A stretch of 27,769 nt of DNA from an uncultured Flavobacteriales bacterium (lineage in GTDB: Bacteria; Bacteroidota; Bacteroidia; Flavobacteriales_E; Vicingaceae), in NCBI GenBank assembly GCA_913059105.1, contig CAJXRL010000006.1, positions 1-27,769 on the forward strand. Direction: 5' to 3'. The notes beneath the pieces were generated by a model. The model saw nothing but the letters and a program-made list of their open reading frames with translations. It did not search any database and was not told where the DNA came from. This document shows positions 1-5,340 of this stretch, piece by piece; positions within the stretch are counted from its first letter, which is position 1, and every line of letters starts with the position of its first letter. Position numbers and translations under genes: made by a program.

Positions 1-46
1 TACACAGAGTAGATCGTCGGCAGCGTCAGATGTGTATAAGAGACAG
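1..46 (+). other. Illumina Nextera adapter contamination (left end)
   Basis: Bases 14-46 are the Nextera read-1 transposase adapter, ending in the 19-base Tn5 mosaic end AGATGTGTATAAGAGACAG (28-46). Bases 1-5 (TACAC) match the end of the P5 flow-cell sequence, and bases 6-13 (AGAGTAGA) match the i5 index I remember as S504. This is library adapter left in the assembly. Genome sequence begins at 47, and the minus-strand gene crossing this point is cut there. Confidence 0.98.
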
Positions 47-2459
47 GAACAAACCATATTCCTGAGCCTTTGCTATTTTCAACTAAAGTTGGAAGGGCTT
101 TTTCAACTATCGTAAAATCTTGCTTAGCTAGAAAATCTCCATAACTATTCATTAAACCGTATTTCCCAAATCCACTTGCATTTTTAATGGCATTTTCAAA
201 AAATACTTGCTTTTCAGGGTTCCCATCTGCTGCATAAATTGTTGCAACAGTAGATTGAATTCCTGCATTATCTTCTGTCTCCAATTGCTCAGCCAGCTCC
301 ATGCCTTTTACAGCATCTTTTTTGTGAACAGCATCTAAAGTAGCAGAAATCACATTGTAGGACAAATCTTCTTTTCTATTCTCTAAGAAATTCATGTCAA
401 CTTCCTCGATAAAGTATTTAGAAATCGCGGTGATTGCTGCAGCTCTATTTGCAGATTTTTTGTCAGACTCTGCAATCTTCTTCATCATTGCTAATGTTTT
501 TGTAGGTCTCTCTTTGGCTAATTTTTTTACTGCTTGAATTGCTGATTTTCTAACAAACCAAAATTCATCCTTCAAGGCTTTTTCAATCAAATCCAAAGAG
601 GCAGAGTCCTTCTTATTTTTAATCAACTTAATTGCTACAGTTTTGTCTAAAAAGTGATTTGCATTGCTGTATAACGCAATCGCTTCGCTCTTTTTATAGT
701 TTTGATCAATTCGACCTAACAGCACTTTGTCGTTATCAAAGTTTACTAGCAATGGAGCTGCATTCAAAGTGAATTCGAACGTTTGCTTTCTTTTAGTAAT
801 TCTTATGTTTTTCTCTCGAACTAAACCATTCGCTTGAAGAATATAAATGCTTGTAGAAATTTCGAAAACTTCTGGAACATCTGGACCATCTTGAGTTTGT
901 TTTACGGTTACGCTAAGTTTGCCATCAGCATAATTCTTTTCAAGATCAATTATAGGGTGGCCTGCGCTCAAGAACCATTGGTTAAAAAACCAATTTAAAT
1001 CCTCTCCAGTTACCTCTTCAAATGCCAATCGTAAGTTGTGAATTTCAACCGTTTGGAATTCATTGTCATAAAGATAAAGCTTCAGCCCTTCAAAAAAGGC
1101 ATCGTCCCCTACATAATTTCTCAACATATGCAATACTCTTCCACCCTTTTGATAGGAATGAGCATCAAACATTTCCATTCTATTGTCATAATTGAATCGA
1201 ATGAGTGTCTCTTTGTTTACTCTAGATTGGCTTAAATAAACTTTTAAATTGCCATCAATATGCAAATCCGCTTGATCTTTCCCATACTTATGTTCGTTCC
1301 ACAAATATTCTCCATACGTAGCAAATGATTCATTTAAAGGCAAGTTAGACCATGATTCACAGGTTACCAAATCGCCAAACCAATGATGAAACATTTCATG
1401 GGAAACAATATCCTCACCGTTGTTATCTATTAAAAATCGTTTGTTTCCTTGAATAAAGTCACCAAAAATTACTGCTCCAGTGTTTTCCATTGCTCCCGAA
1501 ACATAATCTCTCACAACTATTTGGTGATACTTGTCCCAAGGGTACTCATAGCCTAATCTGTTTGAGAAAAACTCTAACATTTCAACAGTATTTGGATAGA
1601 TGTCTTTTGCTACATCTGCGTACTTTTTCTCCACATAATAATGAACCGGCTTTCCTCTCCATTCATCTTTTACAATTGCAAATTCACCTACGGCCATCAT
1701 AAACAAGTAGGGAGCATGTGGGAGGTTCTGTTTCCAATAATCAGTTCTAGTTCCGTCTTGGTTTTCCGATTGAAACATTAGCTCTCCATTAGAAAGTGTG
1801 GCGTAATTTGAATCTACTGTTATATAAATCTCTTGTGTTGTTTTTTCATTTGGAGAATCAATGGTCGGAAACCAACATGAACTTGACTCAGTCTCGCCTT
1901 GAGTCCAAATTTGCTTTGGTTTGTCTGGAATGGCGCCGTCATTATTTATAAAGTATAATCCTTTGTCACTTGTAATGGCAGAACTACCGCCGGCCTTCAA
2001 CTTGTTAGGCATAGAAGTGTAATTAACAAAAATCTTGTAAGTATCTAATCTCGTAAAAGTTTTCCCTAAGTTAATCTTCAAGAATGCATCGTCGTACACA
2101 TATTGTAAGGGTGACTTCTTTCCAATTTTGTCAACCATTGCTACTTCGTGAATTTGGAAACCTTTTGCATCCAAAATCAAGCTATCTGTAGCATGAAAAT
2201 ACGGGGTTAAGGTCAAATTAGCTTTTCCATAGAGGTAGGCACTATCCCAATCAAAGCTTACTTCTAGCTTGGTATGCAATAAATCGGTAACTCTCTTTTC
2301 CGAAGCCCTATAAATTTCTCTTGGGCTATCAGATTCTATGTTAATTGTATCAAGGTCAATGTATGTAGTAGGGATATCCGTTACAGGTTCGGCTGTTTTA
2401 CAAGCTTCAGTAATTGTGATGAAACAAATGATTATCAGAGGGATGTATACTTTTTTCAT
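47..2459 (-). CDS. M1 family zinc aminopeptidase lipoprotein, C-terminus missing
   Basis: A metallo-aminopeptidase of the M1 (aminopeptidase N-like) family, probably removing N-terminal residues from peptides at the cell envelope. Seen: 804 codons without a stop from ATG 2459 to the contig edge. The N-terminal signal has Cys20 (TEAC), a weak lipobox. The exopeptidase motif GAMEN is at residues 322-326, zinc site HEMFH at 354-358 followed by 18 residues and Glu377, and the catalytic Tyr is probably Y436 in SYQKGG. After about residue 590 it becomes helical and Lys-rich, resembling HEAT-like repeats. Family members of this type are usually slightly longer than 800 residues, so little may be missing. 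The true end is absent: reading on gives PVSYTHLTLP, which is adapter. It is divergent from the biotin carrier gene, with about 97 bases between the start codons. Function is sure at family level; substrate is unknown. Confidence 0.93.
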
Positions 2460-2541
2460 AAGGCTAATTTTGCTTGGCAAAAGTGCATTTTAATCTTAGA
2501 ATTATCAAATTGAATATGATAAAAGGTAAATGCATAAAATG

Positions 2542-2549
2542 TATCTTTG
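2542..2549 (+). promoter_or_regulatory. TAnnTTTG promoter -7 element before the biotin carrier gene
   Basis: TATCTTTG matches the Bacteroidota -7 consensus TAnnTTTG and ends 7 bases before ATG 2557. Transcription would start almost at the start codon, giving a leaderless or nearly leaderless mRNA. A TTG lies at 2510-2512, but its 29-base gap is too long for a standard -33 box, so only the -7 match supports this call. Confidence 0.5.
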
Positions 2550-2556
2550 TGGTATT

Positions 2557-3069
2557 ATGAGTGAATTGAAGGTAGAAATTGAGAATGGCAATAGTTTTTC
2601 TATTGACCAATTGACAGGAAGTTCTGCTGATCTAAATGGTTCGGCAATCAATTGGGATCAAGTTGAGGTAAAGCCAGGAAAATTTCATATAATTAGAGAT
2701 AGAAAGTCCTATTCTGTTGAAGTAGTGGGAGCAGATGAGGCAAAAAAAACCTTTGACTTGAAAGTAAATAATAACATTTACAAAGCGAAAGTAGAAGATC
2801 GTTTTGATTTATTATTACACCAGTTGGGCATGGATAATTTGACCAATGCTGTAGCGAAAGAATTGAAAGCTCCGATGCCAGGTTTAGTTTTAAAAATTGA
2901 GGTAGAAGTAGGACAGACAATAAAAGAAGGCGATGCTTTGGTTGTTTTAGAAGCTATGAAAATGGAGAATGTTTTAAAATCTCCGGCAGATGTTGTTATA
3001 AAATCAATAGGTGTAACTGAAGGAAACGCCGTTGAAAAGAATGAAGTATTAATTGAATTTGAATCTTAA
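2557..3069 (+). CDS. Biotin carboxyl carrier protein (biotinyl/lipoyl attachment domain)
   Basis: A carrier subunit of a biotin-dependent acyl-CoA carboxylase. The biotin on its lysine shuttles carboxyl groups between the carboxylase and the carboxyltransferase. The C-terminal 70 residues form the biotinyl domain: KAPMPG, then EAMKMEN with the modified lysine at K135 (counted from 2557). The N-terminal 90 residues are beta-rich, as in the carriers of propionyl-CoA carboxylase or decarboxylase complexes. I chose ATG 2557 (MSELKVEI) because an earlier in-frame ATG at 2530 lies upstream of the likely -7 promoter element and would add an unconserved-looking MHKMYLCGI. Length is 170 residues. No carboxylase or carboxyltransferase gene is next to it; the gene 9 bases downstream encodes an unrelated-looking lipoprotein. 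Which carboxylase it serves cannot be told from the window. Confidence 0.9.
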   Translation: MSELKVEIENGNSFSIDQLTGSSADLNGSAINWDQVEVKPGKFHIIRDRKSYSVEVVGADEAKKTFDLKVNNNIYKAKVEDRFDLLLHQLGMDNLTNAVAKELKAPMPGLVLKIEVEVGQTIKEGDALVVLEAMKMENVLKSPADVVIKSIGVTEGNAVEKNEVLIEFES

Positions 3070-3078
3070 AAAACGAAC

Positions 3079-3609
3079 ATGAAAAAGATAAATATTTTAG
3101 CAATTGCTCTTGGATTATTTTTGGCTTCTTGCGGAGAAGCTCCTAAAAAGACAGAAGAAGTAGAAATGAATCATGACGAAATGCATGAAGATGGGGTGGG
3201 CCATGAAGACCATGACCATGACCACGATGCGATGGTTGAAAAGGCGGCAGAAGCAGAACCAGTGGCTATTCCAGAGGGAGCAAAAGTGTTTTTTGCCAAT
3301 TTGGAAGATGGACAAATGGTAACTTCTCCTTTGAAAATTGAGTTTGGCGTTGAAGGAATGGAAGTTGAGCCAGCAGGTGCTTTGAATGAAGGAAAAGGAC
3401 ATCACCACATTATTATTAATGCTGGTGCTGTAGAAAGAGGAACCATTGTTCCTGCCGATTCTACAAATATCCACTTTGGAAAAGGACAATTGGAAACCGA
3501 ATTAGATTTGCCAGCAGGCGAGCATACGTTAACAATGCAATTTGCTGATGGATATCACCAAAGTTATGGGGAGCAAATGAGCGCTACCATTACAGTGGTT
3601 GTTGAGTAA
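3079..3609 (+). CDS. DUF4399 domain lipoprotein with His/Asp-rich linker
   Basis: An exported lipoprotein of unknown function. The signal peptide ends in LASC, with the lipidated Cys at residue 18. Residues about 30-52 are an acidic, His-rich stretch (HEDHDHDHD) that could bind divalent metal. The rest, from about residue 64, has the pattern I associate with DUF4399: VFFANLEDGQMVTSP, FGVEGMEVEPAG, then GKGHHHIII, DLPAGEHTLTMQFADG and a closing beta strand. It starts 9 bases after the biotin carrier stop and is followed by a strong terminator at 3631-3658, so the two genes probably share a transcript. Domain recognition is from memory of the family pattern. Metal binding is inference from the histidines. 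Confidence 0.85.
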   Translation: MKKINILAIALGLFLASCGEAPKKTEEVEMNHDEMHEDGVGHEDHDHDHDAMVEKAAEAEPVAIPEGAKVFFANLEDGQMVTSPLKIEFGVEGMEVEPAGALNEGKGHHHIIINAGAVERGTIVPADSTNIHFGKGQLETELDLPAGEHTLTMQFADGYHQSYGEQMSATITVVVE

Positions 3610-3630
3610 TTAAAAAAGAACGTTAATTTT

Positions 3631-3658
3631 AGGCTGCACTAATTGTGCAGCCTTTTTT
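3631..3658 (+). terminator. Rho-independent terminator after the DUF4399 gene
   Basis: A perfect 9-bp stem (AGGCTGCAC / GTGCAGCCT) with loop TAATT is followed by a run of Ts. It closes the biotin carrier/DUF4399 transcript. Its right arm contains a GTG at 3645 that opens the frame of the next gene but is not a credible start. Confidence 0.92.
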
Positions 3659-3668
3659 ATTTTATAAA

Positions 3669-4391
3669 ATGAGACGATTTGGATTATTCTTTTTGATTAG
3701 TGTTTTGCTTTATTCTTGCACTGAGTCAGTCTCATTAGAAGATCGATTGGCAGTTCAAGTGGAAACGGAAGTTGCCCAAAAAAAGGGACCTCTAACCATT
3801 ATTCCTGTTGTGTATAAAAAGCAATATTCATTGCAAAAACTAACGCTTAAAAGTGAAGCTCAAGTAGAAGTTATAAATAAGTTGAGTTTGCAATTCGAAG
3901 AAGAGTTGCCGTTAGGGTATGAAATTCATTATTCGGTTAATAATGGAGAAGTATTAAAAAGTGAAACAAGTGATTTGGAAATAGGTTTATTGCAGGGAAA
4001 TAATGTTGTTCTTGCTTTTTTATCGCTTGCCAACGGACTAAGAATTCCATCTCAAAATGCAGTTTACTTAAAGAATCATTTTGTTGGAGAGGAGTTGGAA
4101 GGTAATGTTATAGAAAAAGGGATTCACTTGTTTCACCATGTATCCAATCAAGCAGATAGTTCAGGGTTTTACTTAGACTTTTATGGTAAAAATGTGCCGG
4201 AGGGCTCGAATTATTTCGCTCGTGTTATAGCAGATGGCAACCAATTCAATGTTCCGTTAAACAAGGCATTTAAATTAAATGGGTTGACAAATGAGTATCA
4301 CAATATTCGGGTTCAATTGGTCGATGGAAACGGCAAAGTTGTTGACGGTCCATTTAATGATACTGGAGTGATTAGCGTTGAAGTGAAGTAG
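3669..4391 (+). CDS. Hypothetical lipoprotein, about 240 residues
   Basis: I do not recognise the family. From ATG 3669 the protein is 240 residues: a signal MRRFGLFFLISVLLYSC with lipobox-like LYSC and Cys17, followed by a mainly beta-strand body with few charged clusters. The C-terminal half (FYLDFYGKNVPEGSNYFARV, then a closing strand VISVEVK) resembles an immunoglobulin-like surface domain, but this is only an impression. A GTG at 3645 would add MQPFLFYK, but it lies within the stem of the upstream terminator, so 3669 is preferred. It stands alone between that terminator and the tRNA-Asn/GIY-YIG locus, which reads toward it. The hairpin at 4444-4475 may end transcripts from both sides. 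Confidence 0.75.
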   Translation: MRRFGLFFLISVLLYSCTESVSLEDRLAVQVETEVAQKKGPLTIIPVVYKKQYSLQKLTLKSEAQVEVINKLSLQFEEELPLGYEIHYSVNNGEVLKSETSDLEIGLLQGNNVVLAFLSLANGLRIPSQNAVYLKNHFVGEELEGNVIEKGIHLFHHVSNQADSSGFYLDFYGKNVPEGSNYFARVIADGNQFNVPLNKAFKLNGLTNEYHNIRVQLVDGNGKVVDGPFNDTGVISVEVK

Positions 4392-4443
4392 AGCTGACGT
4401 GAAAACCCATCCAAGCAATGGACGGAGAAAAAATTAGCGCATT

Positions 4444-4475
4444 AAAAAAGCGTCCAACTTTTGTTGAACGCTTTT
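4444..4475 (-). terminator. Terminator at the end of the GIY-YIG/tRNA remnant locus
   Basis: Read on the minus strand it is AGCGTTCAAC, loop AAAA, GTTGGACGCT, then six Ts; one pair is G-T. It follows the degenerate 3' tRNA fragment just as the intact tRNA-Asn is followed by its own terminator, including the shared GGAG-CAAAA lead-in. On the plus strand there is a four-T tail, so it may also act weakly after the unknown lipoprotein. Confidence 0.82.
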
Positions 4476-4476
4476 G

Positions 4477-4527
4477 CTCCTCCTTCCTGTTTTTTGGGGA
4501 CTTGCTTGGTCCAGAACTAAGTACCCT
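4477..4527 (-). pseudogene. Degenerate 3' half of a tRNA-Asn gene
   Basis: On the minus strand this begins AGGGTACTTAGTTC and ends AAGGAGGAG. It aligns with the intact tRNA-Asn 3' half: the variable region and T-arm GGGTCCTTGGTTCGAGCCCAAG match at 17 of 22 positions. A 19-base insertion follows, then the acceptor 3' strand AGGAGGA plus discriminator G and the same GCAAAA lead into a terminator. The acceptor strand AGGAGGA pairs perfectly with TCCTCCT at 5152-5158, not with the intact tRNA's TCCTCTT. This links the fragment to the outermost 5' half copy about 600 bp away. It cannot form a normal tRNA here. Confidence 0.72.
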
Positions 4528-4543
4528 TCCCGTTCGAACGGGA
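4528..4543. repeat. 16-bp palindrome TCCCGTTCGAACGGGA, copy at the GIY-YIG stop
   Basis: This is a perfect inverted repeat that begins (minus strand) on the base right after the GIY-YIG TGA stop. The surrounding 40 bases (4519-4558) match 5102-5141 at 38 of 40 positions. Other copies are at 5111-5126 (identical) and 5003-5018 (two changes). Confidence 0.9.
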
Positions 4544-4804
4544 TCAGATGCTCCAACCTTCTCGGACTATTTTTTCTATGAGTTTTCTGCTCTTTTGTTT
4601 TTTGATGAAATGCTCTGCTTTAGATGTTAAAGTTGAGTTCTCGAACTCTAATGTTTGGACTAGCTCCCAGGGTTTCCCTCTATTTGTCCAAATTTTATTG
4701 AACTCCGAATTGTGATATTCTGTCCTTTTGTCTACGTTTTCAGTTTTGCCAACATAATATTTGTCAATTCTTTTGGAATAAAGTATATAGACAAAGTGAG
4801 GCAT
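4544..4804 (-). CDS. GIY-YIG nuclease family protein
   Basis: A small single-domain GIY-YIG endonuclease of 86 residues, the size usual for the stand-alone family. Seen: the first motif as FVYIL (4-8), YYVGKT (16-21), the conserved Arg at R27 (NVDKRTEYHN), and the likely catalytic Glu at E64 (SKAEHFIKKQK), so the active site looks complete. I chose ATG 4804 (MPHFVYIL): the earlier ATG 4834 abuts the tRNA terminator T-run, and a TACATTTG promoter element lies between the two. The last codons, GWSI plus TGA, are a copy of tRNA-Asn D-arm/anticodon-stem DNA (GGTTGGAGCATCTGA against GGTTAGAGCATCTGA), and the 16-bp palindrome follows at once. It sits just downstream of the intact tRNA-Asn. A role in moving or duplicating tRNA-linked DNA is inference; a repair role is possible. 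Confidence 0.88.
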   Translation of the reverse strand: MPHFVYILYSKRIDKYYVGKTENVDKRTEYHNSEFNKIWTNRGKPWELVQTLEFENSTLTSKAEHFIKKQKSRKLIEKIVREGWSI

Positions 4805-4807
4805 GTT

Positions 4808-4815
4808 CAAATGTA
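4808..4815 (-). promoter_or_regulatory. TAnnTTTG promoter -7 element before the GIY-YIG gene
   Basis: TACATTTG on the minus strand ends three bases before ATG 4804, so the mRNA would be leaderless. At the standard 19-base distance upstream lies the T-run of the tRNA-Asn terminator (4835-4841), giving TTTT rather than TTTG at the -33 position. The nuclease could thus have its own transcript rather than reading through from the tRNA. Confidence 0.45.
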
Positions 4816-4834
4816 ACGAGAAAGATTTACGCAT

Positions 4835-4867
4835 AAAAAAAGACCATACTTTCGTATGATCTTTTTT
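4835..4867 (-). terminator. Terminator of the intact tRNA-Asn gene
   Basis: On the minus strand: AGATCATAC, loop GAAA, GTATGGTCT, then a seven-T run; one T-G wobble pair in a 9-bp stem. It lies directly after the tRNA discriminator base and a short CAAAA lead-in. Confidence 0.9.
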
Positions 4868-4868
4868 G

Positions 4869-4942
4869 CTCCTCTTCTTGGGCTCGAACCAAGGACCCTC
4901 TGATTAACAGTCAGATGCTCTAACCAACTGAGCTAAAGAGGA
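4869..4942 (-). tRNA. tRNA-Asn (anticodon GTT), intact
   Basis: A 74-base cloverleaf on the minus strand. The acceptor is TCCTCTT/AAGAGGA with discriminator G; the D-arm is GCTCAGTTGGTTAGAGC; the anticodon arm is TCTGA-CTGTTAA-TCAGA with GTT at positions 34-36; the T-arm is CTTGG-TTCGAGC-CCAAG. CCA is not encoded (GCAAAA follows). It is followed by its own terminator and then the GIY-YIG gene, and preceded by two broken copies of its own 5' half. It is the only copy here able to form a complete tRNA. Confidence 0.96.
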
Positions 4943-5127
4943 ATGTTAATCCTAATTTTTTACTTCAATCTACTTTCTTCACTTCACTTGGATAAGTACC
5001 CTTCCCGTACAAACGGGATCAGATGCTCTAACCAACTGAGCTAAAGAGGAATGTTAATCCTAATTTTTTATTTCAATCTACTTTCTTCGCTTCATTTGGA
5101 TAAGGACCCTTCCCGTTCGAACGGGAT
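4912..5127. repeat. Two tandem 108-bp repeat units built on the tRNA-Asn 5' half
   Basis: Units 4912-5019 and 5020-5127 match at 102 of 108 positions, and a third partial unit runs from 5128 to 5159. Each unit (plus strand) has the complement of the tRNA 5' half, a 44-base AT-rich spacer (AATGTTAATCCTAATT onward), then the ACCC plus palindrome block. The repeats share a tRNA half, so unequal crossing-over or slippage alone could have amplified them. Confidence 0.95.
4994..5050 (-). pseudogene. Broken tRNA-Asn copy B: 5' half fused to palindrome
   Basis: On the minus strand, 5050-5019 is identical to the first 32 bases of the intact tRNA-Asn (acceptor TCCTCTT, D-arm, anticodon stem TCTGA). 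Instead of the anticodon loop CTGTTAA and 3' stem it continues TCCCGTTTGTACGGGA (a two-change copy of the palindrome), then AGGGTACTT, which resembles the variable region before it diverges. There is no T-arm or acceptor 3' strand, so no functional tRNA is expected. Confidence 0.85.
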
Positions 5128-5158
5128 CAGATGCTCTAACCAACTGAGCTAAGGAGGA
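5102..5158 (-). pseudogene. Broken tRNA-Asn copy A: outermost 5' half fused to palindrome
   Basis: On the minus strand, 5158-5127 is a tRNA-Asn 5' half with acceptor TCCTCCT, one base different from the intact copy. It is followed by the perfect palindrome TCCCGTTCGAACGGGA and AGGGTCCTT. Its acceptor strand is complementary to the AGGAGGA in the degenerate 3' fragment at 4478-4484. It is the first copy met by a transcript from the likely promoter at 5194-5224. Confidence 0.85.
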
Positions 5159-5193
5159 AATTACGTTCACCTATCTTTTTCAAGAATGGGACG

Positions 5194-5224
5194 CAATATT
5201 ACCGTAAAGTTTTGAATTAAACAA
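5194..5224 (-). promoter_or_regulatory. Possible promoter of the tRNA-Asn locus
   Basis: On the minus strand TTG (5224-5222) is followed after 20 bases by TAATATTG (5201-5194), one mismatch from TAnnTTTG. Transcription would start about 30 bases before the first tRNA-like copy. It abuts the plus-strand TATATTTG at 5225-5232, so two divergent promoters may be packed together. Confidence 0.35.
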
Positions 5225-5232
5225 TATATTTG
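5225..5232 (+). promoter_or_regulatory. TAnnTTTG -7 element upstream of the PfkB kinase
   Basis: TATATTTG is an exact match to the Bacteroidota -7 consensus. No TTTG or TTG lies 17-23 bases upstream, so the match is partial. It would give a 5' leader of about 100 bases before ATG 5341, in which I see no riboswitch or strong hairpin. Confidence 0.4.
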
Positions 5233-5340
5233 CGCAAAAATTGAACCTTTTGAGTTTAACTTTATTTTAAAGGGAAACGCTGTCTATACTGCGATTGATA
5301 AGGTGCTGTAAATAATGAGTTAATAAAAATTGAAAATATA

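Noticed and set aside
2530..2556. Upstream in-frame start for the biotin carrier
   Set aside because: It would place the start codon ahead of a good -7 promoter element and add residues unlike the family.
3645..3668. GTG start for the unknown lipoprotein
   Set aside because: The GTG is the right arm of the upstream terminator stem. ATG 3669 gives a clean lipoprotein signal.
4418..4630. Plus-strand open frame of 70 codons
   Set aside because: It runs through a terminator, the tRNA 3' fragment, the palindrome and the antisense of the GIY-YIG 3' end. It has no family resemblance.
5003..5126. Palindrome as a tRNA intron or a T-arm of another tRNA
   Set aside because: TTCGAA looks like a T-loop core, but no acceptor 3' strand follows in copies A and B, and the break site is not flanked by group I or group II intron features.
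4912..5159. CRISPR-like regular repeats
   Set aside because: The period is 108 bp, the repeats include a tRNA half, and the spacers are nearly identical to each other. CRISPR spacers are unique and repeats are 24-47 bp; no cas genes are present.
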